DNA of 64,000 nucleotides from Cryptobacterium curtum DSM 15641 (GTDB lineage: Bacteria; Actinomycetota; Coriobacteriia; Coriobacteriales; Eggerthellaceae): positions 1,466,501 through 1,530,500 of the forward strand of contig NC_013170.1 of the NCBI RefSeq assembly GCF_000023845.1, read 5' to 3'. The notes below the pieces were generated by a model. That model made no database searches. It was not told where the DNA came from and worked only from the letters and a program-made list of their open reading frames with translations. Below are positions 7,509 through 16,790 of the stretch, in pieces (position 1 is the first letter of the stretch; each line of letters begins with the position of its first letter). Made by a program: the position numbers and the translations under genes.

Positions 7509-8053
7509 ATAATTGCTCCCGGTTTATAAGGGTCGATCGTCAATGTGGCGCGATGCTCAACTGAAGGAAGCGATACACCAAAAATAGTGCTGTTGAGTGC
7601 ATGACCAAACAGTGATGGACGAAACTCCAATACGGCAATGTATGAAAGATATCCAGGACTCCGTCCTTCGACCAAGACATGTACCGCTGTATGGTTGCTC
7701 GCAAACGATTGATTCAGGTCATTCTCAATTTGGGCAGCAGTATCCTGAGATGTCTCGTGATAAGAGGGAACCGTTGCCACGCTGCGCACAGCATCGCGCG
7801 ACAAACGATCAAAAGCAGCACAATCACCCAGAAACATCAACACATTGATCGCTATGATTGCAACCGTTATAAGCACTGGAAGGGTGACCACTGCTTCAAT
7901 GGTCATCTGGCCCACTCGATTGCAGAGCAACACTCTATTTGCAGGCCACTGAATACCGTGCTGAATATCCCTTATCCTAACCTGGTTCATTTGTTGAAGT
8001 GCCATTCGAAAAGTCGCTTGTTGACTTCTTCTGAACTGCTTTCTCAACTCCAT
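7505..8053 (-). CDS. TadE-like pseudopilin
   Basis: A 182-residue protein with a TadE-type class III signal: a basic N-terminal region, then G|QMTIEAVVTLPVLITVAII, with cleavage expected after the glycine and Glu at +5, followed by a hydrophobic helix. The N-terminal pre-sequence is long (about 48 residues), so translation may start at one of the later methionines, although the ATG at 8053 overlaps the tadG stop. Such minor pseudopilins are processed by a prepilin peptidase and help build Flp pili. No prepilin peptidase gene is visible in the window. Confidence 0.85.
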   Translation of the reverse strand: MELRKQFRRSQQATFRMALQQMNQVRIRDIQHGIQWPANRVLLCNRVGQMTIEAVVTLPVLITVAIIAINVLMFLGDCAAFDRLSRDAVRSVATVPSYHETSQDTAAQIENDLNQSFASNHTAVHVLVEGRSPGYLSYIAVLEFRPSLFGHALNSTIFGVSLPSVEHRATLTIDPYKPGAII

Positions 8054-10257
8054 GGCTTCACCACCTGACTTGGTGATGTCGTTAATGATTTAAGCGCATC
8101 ACGCGCCCTCCCGAGAAAATCTTTGCCTGCATCCTTTACCCCTGACGGCAAGGCAATTTCTATCGGTATCGATGGCCCTTGTTCATCACCAAGAGATATT
8201 TCAGCAATACGCACTGTCCCAATACCGTCGATCTCCTCTTCGACCACCGCAGCAGAAGCATCAACGATGTCGGAAAGGGGCGCAGAAGAATTGGACGAGA
8301 GATGGGTAACCAGATGCTTGGCACGCAAAAGCGCATCAGAAGCAGGCGCATGAGGATCCGCCTGAGCAACATGCCAAGAGTTCACTGTCACAGGTTTCCA
8401 TGCCGCCGTATCAGCTGACTGTAAACCGACAGCATCAGCCGCTGAATGAAAGCGCTTTGACGCCCAATCTCCCAGCCCACTTTGGGAAGCAATTGGAATT
8501 GAACCCAGCACTGACTTCATGCCTTCATCCAGCGCATTAAACCCCTGGGTATAGAAGCGCAGTGCGGTGCCCCATAACTTGAGCACCTCGTGCGGCAAAA
8601 AGGCAGCGACGTCTGAAGAGTCCCCCATGAATCCATCCAGCAGTGAATCGACGACTTCTCCTGAAGGAGTCGATTGATCCTGAGCTAACGTAGCACCCGA
8701 AAGCGCGGCAGAAGGACCAAGCGAAGAATCGCTGCTAAAAAATGCTACCGGTGCAAGATTATCGAGAGTATTAACCTTGGTATTTACCACAAGGGCAAGA
8801 GCCCCATACGCACCTGGTGGGAACGCATCATCAAGCCGCGTAGTAGTGGCAGCCTTCATGGCATTCTCAAGATTATCAAGTATGGACCCAACTGGTTCTT
8901 TGACCTGCTTCATTGCTGGCTCGAGCCTCTCTCGTGCTTTCTGGTATAAGCGCGCCTCTTCAGCCACAATACGATAGTGGTGCTCAAAGCCATTTTCGAT
9001 CGAAGTAGATGCTGCCGCCACTTCACCAAGGCTCACAGGAGAAAAGCGGCAGAAGGGACACGGGGACATTCCCTCTGCTTCGAACTGTTGCAGTGAAGCG
9101 TACCCCGCCAAGTGCCCACACTCTGCGATGCCCGGACACCCGTCCCATGCGTGCAGATAGCGTATTCCATGTTCATCAACCGTAACCGGATAAACTGCTT
9201 GTTGATATAAACTACTTTGCCGCATTTCGTCAGTATTTTTAGGCAGCAGTGGAAAATAGGATTCGAAGGAATCCTCTTTTTCCACTACATATCCGCGCGC
9301 AAGCTCCCCTGATGCATATTCATAAAATTGTTTACGCAGGACAGAGTTCTGTTGTTCATCAACGGAAGATGAATGAGGCGCTTCTGCAAGCGCGCGACGT
9401 CCATAATAGGCTCGTGCCCGTGCAAGGGGAACTGAAAATGACCAGTTATCTACCTGGGAAAACAGTGGGTTCTCTCCACCAGCCATAGAAGCAAGACTCC
9501 GCGCACGTTCGCTCATACAATACCCGGGTTCATTACCGCAGTCAGCCATAAACGCTCGCATCTTATGCTCGTTGGCCTCGCGGGACGCTTCCTCTGCTTC
9601 CTCGGCAGTAGAAGCTATTTCTTCCCCTTTTGAATGCAGTGTCTCAAGTGCCTCATGGGCTCCTGTAAGGGATGGGTACGTAAGCTCTTTTCCTTCTAAG
9701 GGAAGCAAAAGAGCCATTCCAAGATAGGTTGCGTGAGAGGTGCTGTTAGCTGATGCAACGGATGCAGACTGAGCTGCAGCGATAAAAGGAAGGAATGCCT
9801 GAAGGGCGTTCAGGCCACGCGTAGCAGATTCTGCAAACGTATCGCGCATGCGGATGACTTTATCTGCCGCTTCTATGAGCGTCGCCGCAATCGGCTGACA
9901 AGCGGGAACGCACAGCGCAACGGCTCCTGCCCCTGCCATAATGAGACCGGTTAAAGAAAGTGATAATACCGCTGCGTCACAAACCTGAATCACGACATAA
10001 AACGAAGCCACTTGATTCTCAGCCGCAAGAGCTGCTGCATCAGCGACATTCTGCACCTCGGACGAAATTGACTGTATACGATGCACCTGAGCAGCAGAAA
10101 AGATAAGCGAAAGAGTTAGTAAAAGAGCGATAACCATTCCCACCGTGGAAAATCCACCATCAGAACGAAAGAAGGGGCGGCACGCGCCAGAGGATCCCGT
10201 CTTGCTCTTATTTTTATTCTCATTCGGCGTCCATTTGCTAAAAATCCGCTTGCTCAT
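8044..10257 (-). CDS. TadG-like protein with a cysteine-rich Ada-like insert
   Basis: A 737-residue envelope protein of the Tad system. The N-terminal 'GGFSTVGMVIALLLTLSL' (34-51) resembles the pilin-type segment, but the usual Glu at +5 is Gly. 'VQNVADAAALAAENQ' (68-82) is the TadG hallmark. A second hydrophobic segment lies at about 92-122. Residues 369-403 hold H369, C374, C380, C400 and C403 in 'C-x5-C-x19-C-P-x-C' spacing, with GMSPCPFC recalling the metal-binding N-terminal domain of Ada. The rest is helical and acidic. The ATG overlaps the previous stop, and GAGGAGGG precedes it. The protein is large for the family and probably faces the cell exterior. Confidence 0.85.
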   Translation of the reverse strand: MSKRIFSKWTPNENKNKSKTGSSGACRPFFRSDGGFSTVGMVIALLLTLSLIFSAAQVHRIQSISSEVQNVADAAALAAENQVASFYVVIQVCDAAVLSLSLTGLIMAGAGAVALCVPACQPIAATLIEAADKVIRMRDTFAESATRGLNALQAFLPFIAAAQSASVASANSTSHATYLGMALLLPLEGKELTYPSLTGAHEALETLHSKGEEIASTAEEAEEASREANEHKMRAFMADCGNEPGYCMSERARSLASMAGGENPLFSQVDNWSFSVPLARARAYYGRRALAEAPHSSSVDEQQNSVLRKQFYEYASGELARGYVVEKEDSFESYFPLLPKNTDEMRQSSLYQQAVYPVTVDEHGIRYLHAWDGCPGIAECGHLAGYASLQQFEAEGMSPCPFCRFSPVSLGEVAAASTSIENGFEHHYRIVAEEARLYQKARERLEPAMKQVKEPVGSILDNLENAMKAATTTRLDDAFPPGAYGALALVVNTKVNTLDNLAPVAFFSSDSSLGPSAALSGATLAQDQSTPSGEVVDSLLDGFMGDSSDVAAFLPHEVLKLWGTALRFYTQGFNALDEGMKSVLGSIPIASQSGLGDWASKRFHSAADAVGLQSADTAAWKPVTVNSWHVAQADPHAPASDALLRAKHLVTHLSSNSSAPLSDIVDASAAVVEEEIDGIGTVRIAEISLGDEQGPSIPIEIALPSGVKDAGKDFLGRARDALKSLTTSPSQVVKPWS

Positions 10258-10790
10258 TCGTGTTCCCTCCTCTCACGTCCTTGTACCCACTCTTGTGGCG
10301 ATCCGCTCTGGAGCCATGCCGGTCGGGTACGTGCAGTTTCAGTAACTTCGAACGAAAAGAAGTCATCTTCACTGGTGATATGAAGAGTCCGACAAGCCAC
10401 ATCGATAAGTGGTAAAAGATGGATCTTGTTACGTATCGTGACTGCTACTTCGGTAGACTCTTCATCGCCCTCAAGTTCGACCTCCCACGAGTTGTCCCCT
10501 GCTGTTTGCACATGAAACAACTCGTGTGGTGGAATCGCCCCTAGATGACGCACAGCCATCGATCGACAGCTGTCAATTTGTGTCTCACCCTGCCCCGCTG
10601 TGGCAAGTACTCGGCAGGCCTGAGCTGCTGAAGCGCGCATGACCATCCGGTCATAGAGGATGATCCCCGGCTGTACGAGCACGATGACGACCATAAACAG
10701 CACCGGAATAAGAAATGCTGCTTCAACCGTAGACTGTCCACTGTCAGCACGCCAAAGCATCGCACCAAGCACCCGCCGAAGCACTAACAT
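10254..10790 (-). CDS. TadE-like pseudopilin
   Basis: About 178 residues. The processing motif SG|QSTVEAAFLIPVLFMVVIVL gives Glu at +5 followed by a hydrophobic helix, the standard TadE pattern. The exported part is beta-rich with two cysteines. The start is uncertain: ATG at 10790 is chosen because the longer frame to 10841 lies wholly over the previous gene, and ATG at 10760 would leave a short pre-sequence; none has a strong ribosome site. It is followed, with a 4-base overlap, by tadG. Confidence 0.85.
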   Translation of the reverse strand: MLVLRRVLGAMLWRADSGQSTVEAAFLIPVLFMVVIVLVQPGIILYDRMVMRASAAQACRVLATAGQGETQIDSCRSMAVRHLGAIPPHELFHVQTAGDNSWEVELEGDEESTEVAVTIRNKIHLLPLIDVACRTLHITSEDDFFSFEVTETARTRPAWLQSGSPQEWVQGRERREHE

Positions 10791-10986
10791 GATTCGGAGC
10801 CGACAACAGTTCATGCTGCACAAAGGCACCAGAGTCGCCAAGCCGCCAGAGACACCCTAAGCCAATAACTACTGCAATAAGAGCAGCCATGACGAGCACC
10901 CATTCAACCGTTGATTGTCCCCTTGAACAGGCCACGATACGGCGATTGTCAGGGGTTTTTGTTCCCCTACAGCCCATTGATACCAT
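10744..10986 (-). CDS. Small Flp/TadE-like pseudopilin
   Basis: About 80 residues: a basic leader, RG|QSTVEWVLVMAALIAVVIGL as processing site and membrane helix, then a short tail ending CDALAC. Glu at +5 and Trp at +6 resemble Flp/TadE pilins. The start is placed at ATG 10986 (or 10977), overlapping the end of the flp gene, as expected for a coupled pair; it lacks a clear ribosome site, so the exact start is open. Confidence 0.75.
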   Translation of the reverse strand: MVSMGCRGTKTPDNRRIVACSRGQSTVEWVLVMAALIAVVIGLGCLWRLGDSGAFVQHELLSAPNHVSASAGAWCDALAC

Positions 10987-11182
10987 TGGCGATTGCATCC
11001 CACAGCTCCTGAATCTTTGGCCGAAATAGGGTGATAGCCACAATAGCAATCACCACAAGAACGCCGACAAGAATCGCGTATTCGGTTGTCCCTTGTCCGC
11101 GCCGATCGTGCAGTGCCCGCCCAGCCCGTACTAAAAGAGTTCTTCCCTTAAGATAAGCAGCTGTTACGTTGTCTGTTTTCAT
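10967..11182 (-). CDS. flp: Flp-type pilin
   Basis: A 71-residue Flp major pilin candidate. The leader ends in RRG|QGTTEYAILVGVLVVIAIVA: Gly at -1, Glu-Tyr at +5/+6 (the diagnostic Flp 'EY') and a long hydrophobic helix, then FRPKIQELWDAIANGINGL, a typical short Flp C-terminus. AAGGGA lies 6 bases before the ATG at 11182. It lies between tadC and the minor pseudopilins. The pre-sequence of about 30 residues is within the range for actinobacterial Flp pilins. Confidence 0.9.
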   Translation of the reverse strand: MKTDNVTAAYLKGRTLLVRAGRALHDRRGQGTTEYAILVGVLVVIAIVAITLFRPKIQELWDAIANGINGL

Positions 11183-11207
11183 TGCCGTCCCTTTCATTTC
11201 CCCAAAT

Positions 11208-12128
11208 CTATTGCCCTGCGACCAGGTCAAGTAAAACTGGTCCCAGCACCATCAACAGCATTGATGGCAGGATGAGCGTTCCCACCGGAATCATCATTTT
11301 GACCGGCGCTTTCATGACTTCTTCGTCAAGTAAGGCCTTACGTGCCAAACGAGCTTCTGCAGCCAATTCGTCAAGAGCATCTGCTAGTGGTGCACCAAAG
11401 CGCATGGACCGCACAATGCTATCCATCACTCGTCTGATCAGCGGCGAATCGTATTTCGAAGCCACTGCATGTAACGCTTCAGTACGTGTTGTGAGCCCTG
11501 TCATCCAAGCCATGTGGGCGCCCGACAACTCCGAGGCAAGCATGGTCGGAAAACTGGCACAGTATTTTTCAAGCGCTCTATCGAACGACAGGCCACTGCG
11601 CAGACCAAGACAGAGAATGGATAGCGCTTCAGATAGATGCCGCTCCATCTGCTTTTTCCGTAAAACAACTTCACGACCAAGAGCCCAAGGGACCGCACGC
11701 CATCCGCAAAAGGCACCGACCAGTGCACCTATTGCAGACACCTCAAGCGATACCATCATGCCAACAAGTGTCCCTCCAGCTGTACCAACAAGAATGGCTT
11801 CCCGGCGGGTATAAGACCAACCTGCTGCCGATACCTCCGACAGGAGCCCTGCCTTACGAACAAGATCTTGATCGTGCTGGCACCATCGCTCTTGCTTTTG
11901 ACATTCCCGTAAGCGCGCCGATCGCGAATGAAACCGTAAACGCGATAAAACAAGTGACGTACTGCCTCGTGAAAGCCAAGGGTAAGACGGAGCTGCGCCC
12001 ATGGCGAACGAGCGGAGATTCTTGCGCCGACGATGCGCTAACCGAATAGCCAACACATACCACGACAGAGCAAAGCCAAAAAAGCTTGCTGAAAGTACCG
12101 AGATAACCAAAAAGACCCATGCGTCCAT
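11208..12128 (-). CDS. tadC: Tad inner-membrane platform protein TadC
   Basis: A 306-residue type II secretion F-domain protein. It has hydrophobic spans at about 5-27, 118-145 and 285-303, and the T2SF core 'EALSILCLGLRSGLSFDRALEKY' and 'MRFGAPLADALDELAAEARLARK'. With TadB it forms the membrane platform on which the ATPase TadA drives pilus extrusion. Its ATG overlaps the tadB stop (TAATG). Confidence 0.93.
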   Translation of the reverse strand: MDAWVFLVISVLSASFFGFALSWYVLAIRLAHRRRKNLRSFAMGAAPSYPWLSRGSTSLVLSRLRFHSRSARLRECQKQERWCQHDQDLVRKAGLLSEVSAAGWSYTRREAILVGTAGGTLVGMMVSLEVSAIGALVGAFCGWRAVPWALGREVVLRKKQMERHLSEALSILCLGLRSGLSFDRALEKYCASFPTMLASELSGAHMAWMTGLTTRTEALHAVASKYDSPLIRRVMDSIVRSMRFGAPLADALDELAAEARLARKALLDEEVMKAPVKMMIPVGTLILPSMLLMVLGPVLLDLVAGQ

Positions 12129-13093
12129 TAGAATGACTCCCGAGAAAGGATCTTCCGTACCGCCATAATCCCGCCCACCTGCATAGATAGTGCGACCGCG
12201 AGCATGATGATTCCTTCTGTCGATGAGAAAAATGTTTCAAGGAACCCATCTGATAAAACCGAGAGAACCCCTGCCAGTAGCACCGTTACCGCCACAACAA
12301 CGCGAGCTGAAAGACGGGCTTGCGCGGTATTAACCGCAAGTGACCGCCGAAGATTTGTTTCGTGTGCAAGCATTTCACCAGCTGTTTCAAGTACCTGTTT
12401 CATACTTCCACCCGCTTGATGCTGTATTTCCAAAGCAGTGGCAACGAAGGTCAATTCTCGTATCGACCCGTCTCCTTTCAGTAAGGCAAGCGCTTCGTCA
12501 AGGGGAGACCCCGCTGCAAGTGCCTGAGAAACCCGACTGAATACCTCTTTGAGCGGTCCGTGCGATTCTTCTTCAAGACGGCTAAAAGTTTGCTGTTGCG
12601 ATAACCCTGCATGAAGGCAAATGCCTATCGACCAAACCGCATCAGGAAGAGCCTCACGTAATGCATCTTCGCGCCGCTCAATAGCATGCGATGCTACCTG
12701 GGAAGCCAATGCGAGAATAGCAATTGGAATGGCTGCACCCATAAGGGGTGCTCCCAGCACCGCACCACCCACAAGACAAACAAGAAAGAAACCAACTAAG
12801 CATGAACACAGCGCTTCATCACGCACAATAATGAAACGACAGCGGAGCGGCAGTGAAAGCTTCGCTATGTATTGGGCTATGACAGGCTGACGCAATATAA
12901 CGCGGGCAATCGGCACAAATGGACGAAGACCACGACGAGCAAGAATAGCTGAAGCCCCTGAAACCGATATCGTAGACGCACAGGCAATGCGCTTAAAGCG
13001 ATAGTACGTTATAAGCAGGCAGTACACGCCAAGACCGGCACTGGCGAACGATGCAAAGAACGCTAATCCGGCAAAGAGAGTGAATTCATCCAT
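12128..13093 (-). CDS. tadB: Tad inner-membrane platform protein TadB
   Basis: A 321-residue T2SF-domain protein. An N-terminal span (5-30) and a pair of spans near 95-130 flank 'LREALPDAVWSIGICLHAGLSQQQTFSRL' and 'AAGSPLDEALALL'; two spans at the C-terminus (about 265-310) complete the topology. It overlaps the end of tadA by 31 bp, with GGAGGTGAAG before the ATG. Confidence 0.93.
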   Translation of the reverse strand: MDEFTLFAGLAFFASFASAGLGVYCLLITYYRFKRIACASTISVSGASAILARRGLRPFVPIARVILRQPVIAQYIAKLSLPLRCRFIIVRDEALCSCLVGFFLVCLVGGAVLGAPLMGAAIPIAILALASQVASHAIERREDALREALPDAVWSIGICLHAGLSQQQTFSRLEEESHGPLKEVFSRVSQALAAGSPLDEALALLKGDGSIRELTFVATALEIQHQAGGSMKQVLETAGEMLAHETNLRRSLAVNTAQARLSARVVVAVTVLLAGVLSVLSDGFLETFFSSTEGIIMLAVALSMQVGGIMAVRKILSRESF

Positions 13094-14379
13094 TCCGCTT
13101 CACCTCCTTCAGCTGGCTCTGGCAAATCGCTCGCCTCAAGAAGCCATGCAGGAATAGTGAGCCACTGGCCGCCAACCGAAGCAAAGGCGCGCTGATACAC
13201 GACGGTCATGTGACAACAACGGTTTGTGCCGTCGTAGGAAATCTCGTCAATTTCAGTTACAAAGCGCACGCCCGATCTGTCGCGCGCAGTTTGTACGATG
13301 CATTGAATAGCACTTCCTATCTGAGCCTGAACAACTTCTACCGGTAAATCGGCTGCGTAACGCACCATCGTAGTTAAGCGCAGGATGCAATCAGCTGGTG
13401 AATTAGCATGCAGAGTTGTAAGCGATCCGTCGTGACCGGTATTCATGGCCTGCAGCATATCGAGCGCCTCGCCACCACGACATTCGCCGACGATGATACG
13501 ATCGGGACGCATACGCAGCGCGTTAATGACGAGGTCACGGATAGTTACTTCGCCCGCGCCTTCGATACTTGCCGGGCGCGCTTCAAGGCGTATGACATGA
13601 GGGTGATCAGTAAAGCGCAACTCAAGCGAATCCTCGATGGTAATAATGCGTTCTGCCTGCCCAATCTTGCAGGACAACGCATTCAGCAAGGTTGTCTTGC
13701 CGCTTCCTGTTCCCCCTGAAACAGCAAGATTGCGCCTGGCGTGCACACACCACACAAGATATAAACGCACCGAGGCTTCGATTGAGGCCGATTCGACCAT
13801 TTCTTCAAGCGTGATAATACGCTCGCGGAATTTACGGATGGTCAGCACTGGTCCATCAGGAGCAAGTGGCGGTATGATCGCATTGACCCGATGACCTTGG
13901 GAAAGCCGCGCATTCACCATAGGAGACGCTTCGTCAACGCGCCTTCCTAATGGGCCAATAATACGATCAATTAAAGCTCGCACCTCATCGTTGCCGTTAA
14001 AGGGGTTCGAATGCGATTCAAGTAAGCCATCGCGTTCTACATACAGGGTATCCGCCGCATTAACCATGATTTCGGTAATGGATTCATCGGCAAGCATCCA
14101 TTCAAGTGGGCCCAGTCCGAACACATCGTCTAGTAATGTTTCAATTGCCTGATCGCGCGCTTGACCAGCATCAATCAGCCATGGTGCATCCTCAAAAATT
14201 GCCGTACACGCGGCGCGTATCTCATTTTCTGCCCGCGCTGGATTCTCTGCCCGCATGCGACCGAGTACATCGGGTGGGACCTGATTCTGAACCCGCCGTC
14301 TGAGTTCGGCAATGCTTTCGTGTCGAATGGCTGCTTCTGTTTCATTGCCCGCAGCACGCACACGCTCCATCAACGTCAT
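13063..14379 (-). CDS. tadA: Tad secretion ATPase TadA/CpaF
   Basis: A 438-residue cytoplasmic secretion ATPase that powers Flp pilus assembly. The Walker A motif is GGTGSGKTT (222-230), '[11 protein letters not shown]' is the Asp box, '[19 protein letters not shown]' (294-312) the Walker B region, and '[10 protein letters not shown]' the His box. The N-terminal domain (about 60-200) includes '[16 protein letters not shown]', typical of the CpaF subgroup. The ATG overlaps the tadZ stop. Length and all motifs are intact. Confidence 0.96.
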   Translation of the reverse strand: MTLMERVRAAGNETEAAIRHESIAELRRRVQNQVPPDVLGRMRAENPARAENEIRAACTAIFEDAPWLIDAGQARDQAIETLLDDVFGLGPLEWMLADESITEIMVNAADTLYVERDGLLESHSNPFNGNDEVRALIDRIIGPLGRRVDEASPMVNARLSQGHRVNAIIPPLAPDGPVLTIRKFRERIITLEEMVESASIEASVRLYLVWCVHARRNLAVSGGTGSGKTTLLNALSCKIGQAERIITIEDSLELRFTDHPHVIRLEARPASIEGAGEVTIRDLVINALRMRPDRIIVGECRGGEALDMLQAMNTGHDGSLTTLHANSPADCILRLTTMVRYAADLPVEVVQAQIGSAIQCIVQTARDRSGVRFVTEIDEISYDGTNRCCHMTVVYQRAFASVGGQWLTIPAWLLEASDLPEPAEGGEAEWMNSLSLPD

Positions 14380-16001
14380 GATCGACTCCTGAGCAGCGTA
14401 AACGGATTAAAAGAAAACGAATGAACAGCTTGATCGCTTGAATTTCCACCAGCAAGCGCAGGAGCCATTCCATCAACCATAGCAAATACGCTCTGCGCAA
14501 AAGCGTTCTTCACTTCAAGTAATTCCGACGGTTGGCCCGAGCCAAGATATTCAGAGACAACTTTGCCGCCCTCCTGCAGTTCAACCGCATGAGCACCGGA
14601 TAAGGCACACGAAACATCAATAGAGGTTAAAAGCGCCTGACGAGTGCAGTGATTGACTGCAAAAAGGAACGACTGCGATGCCACCCCACAGCGTGCACAC
14701 AGATCTAAGACATGTCGGCAGCGTTTAAGGCTCCACGGCTGCTGACCAATCAGAAATACCGTGCGCGACGCTGCAGCAATAACGTCAAGCTGAACATCAC
14801 CCCATTCTGACCCTGTATTGACCACGACTGCATCAAAACGTTCTGACAGTTGGTCAATGACCTGCTTAAATTGAGGTGCCACTTGTTCAGAAACTTCAAC
14901 ATGAGCAGGCGCCGTTACTAAAGCGGGAATCTTATCGTGCGGTTTCAGTGCTTCGATACGAGCTGGCGACCCAATAAGATCATCGAGACGAACTGAAGTT
15001 GCTTCATCTGTTAAATACCCCAGGTCGCCACCTTGCAAGTCACCATCAACCAAAACGGTGCGACAGCCCTTTGATTGAAGATACATTGCTGCGAGGGCAG
15101 CTACCGCACTTTTGCCTGATCCGCCTTCGGCTGAAACAACCGCAAGAATGAATGCTTTTGATGGAGCAGATGCGCCACTCACGAGAGTGGTCGGTTTCTG
15201 AGCGGGATTTGATACAGCGTTGAACTGGTCTTTTTCAACTTGATCACAACTAAAACCATTTGAGCTATTGCGTCCACTAAGGCACTGAGATAACGATGTT
15301 GTCGCCTCTTCCGCGCGGCCGGTTGACGTCGCTATAGCTTCTCCTGTCGGCTTGGGCGATGATACTGTGACCTTCGATGATGACCCAAGCGACGCTGGCG
15401 CTGTAGCTTTTGGTACTGCCTCAAGCGGCATCGTAGCTTCCGGCATTGGCTGTATCGGCACCGAACATGCTTCTGGTGTCGGTACTGACTCTATCGACGA
15501 TGATAACGCTTCTGATAATGGCTCAGATGGCGCCGATACTCCCACCATCGGCTGATGTGATGTTGACGTTTCTGATGTCGACAATTGACGAGCAGAAAAA
15601 CGTTGCTTGCATATGCTAAACCGCTCGAGAAATTCCTGTTGTCCGAGGACTTCTTCAATACCCGCAATGCGAGCGCGACTATAGAGCGACCCGGTACCCT
15701 TAAACGATACGAGTGACGCCGCTACTCCATCGCTGCAAAGCGCTGCTGCAAGATTAATCGCATCAACCTGGTCGCTTCCTGCCACCCATACTGGTATCTT
15801 CACGCCCGCATTATGGAAGTGCCGAATCTGATGGCGCGCTTCATCAGCATCAGAGAAGGTTGTAAGCCACGGCTGCTGATCGAGCTGTTCATCGGGCAAG
15901 CCCAACATGATGGGATTACGAAGCGCTTCGCATTCAGCACAAAGGATCGCTCCTTGATATGCCGTATCGATGGTTGCTGTTTCTTGTTGATTATCCTTCA
16001 T
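14376..16001 (-). CDS. tadZ: TadZ/CpaE-like ParA-family localisation ATPase
   Basis: A 541-residue protein. The N-terminal receiver-like part (1-140) is followed by a long low-complexity Ser/Thr/Pro/Ala/Glu linker (about 140-275) and a MinD/ParA-type ATPase domain (280-520). The deviant Walker A is EGGSGKSAV (292-300) and 'TVLVDGDLQGGDLGYL' is the second conserved loop. In Caulobacter, CpaE positions the pilus machinery at the pole. The linker is unusually long. GGAGG precedes the ATG, which overlaps the cpaB stop. Confidence 0.9.
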   Translation of the reverse strand: MKDNQQETATIDTAYQGAILCAECEALRNPIMLGLPDEQLDQQPWLTTFSDADEARHQIRHFHNAGVKIPVWVAGSDQVDAINLAAALCSDGVAASLVSFKGTGSLYSRARIAGIEEVLGQQEFLERFSICKQRFSARQLSTSETSTSHQPMVGVSAPSEPLSEALSSSIESVPTPEACSVPIQPMPEATMPLEAVPKATAPASLGSSSKVTVSSPKPTGEAIATSTGRAEEATTSLSQCLSGRNSSNGFSCDQVEKDQFNAVSNPAQKPTTLVSGASAPSKAFILAVVSAEGGSGKSAVAALAAMYLQSKGCRTVLVDGDLQGGDLGYLTDEATSVRLDDLIGSPARIEALKPHDKIPALVTAPAHVEVSEQVAPQFKQVIDQLSERFDAVVVNTGSEWGDVQLDVIAAASRTVFLIGQQPWSLKRCRHVLDLCARCGVASQSFLFAVNHCTRQALLTSIDVSCALSGAHAVELQEGGKVVSEYLGSGQPSELLEVKNAFAQSVFAMVDGMAPALAGGNSSDQAVHSFSFNPFTLLRSRS

Positions 16002-16633
16002 TAGCGTACCTCCCCTTCCGCAGGTAGAGTGAGGTATACAGAAGATGAATCCCGCGCAGCGGCGATAACTTCCTGAACCTGGGCAGGATCAACAGCAAGT
16101 GTTACCCACATCCGACCCGCTGAATATGTTCCTGCTGCAAGCACCTGCGCATCGCAGAGATACGCAACCGAACCCGAAGACGAAGCGGAATACACCGATA
16201 CCTGCACCCCCGCCTCAAGCGAACCACCCACGGCTTGGGAACTTTCGACGGCAATGCTGACCGCTTGTTTACCGGCTGGTACCTGGATAGCAGCCGTGTT
16301 GTCCGCACAACGCACTGTTGTGATAACTTCACCTGATGATACCGGCCCCGCTGCTTGCTTGCCTTCGATATCCGCCACCGTGCCCACCGCCTGGCGTGGT
16401 GAGAGTTCTGCAATCCACGAGCGCAGTTCAACATTGGCTGATGAGTATGTTTCACCAGGAGCGATATCACGCGTCGCAACGCATACCTGTACCTGATCGC
16501 CACCGTAGCGAGACAGCGCTTCGTCACGTTGCGCCTGAAAGCGGGCTTGTTCGGCCTGAAGATACGCACTCACGCAGAGCGCACAGATCAAGCCGCAGAG
16601 CAGCGAAATAGCAAGCATGCCTTTGCGTCTCAT
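16001..16633 (-). CDS. cpaB: Flp pilus assembly protein CpaB/RcpC (SAF domain)
   Basis: A 210-residue protein with an N-terminal membrane anchor (7-26) followed by a SAF/RcpC domain: 'CVATRDIAPGETYSSANVELR' is the SAF signature, then 'VPAGKQAVSIAVESSQAVGGSLEAG' and a C-terminal beta region. CpaB acts in the periplasm or envelope at the base of the Tad machine. GGAAGGAG precedes ATG 16633. It is the first gene of the operon; the promoter should lie in the 150 bp up to cysS, but none is obvious. Confidence 0.9.
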   Translation of the reverse strand: MRRKGMLAISLLCGLICALCVSAYLQAEQARFQAQRDEALSRYGGDQVQVCVATRDIAPGETYSSANVELRSWIAELSPRQAVGTVADIEGKQAAGPVSSGEVITTVRCADNTAAIQVPAGKQAVSIAVESSQAVGGSLEAGVQVSVYSASSSGSVAYLCDAQVLAAGTYSAGRMWVTLAVDPAQVQEVIAAARDSSSVYLTLPAEGEVR

Positions 16634-16708
16634 GAAACTCCTTCCATCTGAAAGAAGCATGAGACTTCGACCTTGCCGACATCTTCAATCTCGCTTGACC
16701 GCAACCTG

Positions 16709-16728
16709 GCAGAAAGCTATCTCTGCCA
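16709..16728 (-). other. Small hairpin between cysS and the Tad operon
   Basis: GGCAGA and TCTGCC form a 6-bp stem with an 8-base loop. There is no T tract, so termination of cysS transcripts here is doubtful; read-through from cysS into cpaB is possible. Confidence 0.3.
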
Positions 16729-16790
16729 TTACCCCTTCGTAATCGGGCTTGTTTTCTGATATGTAGCAGACCTCTCGAGGATTCCCTGCA

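Noticed and set aside
11182-11814. 210-codon frame opposite tadC
   Set aside because: It is the antisense shadow of the well-supported tadC gene.
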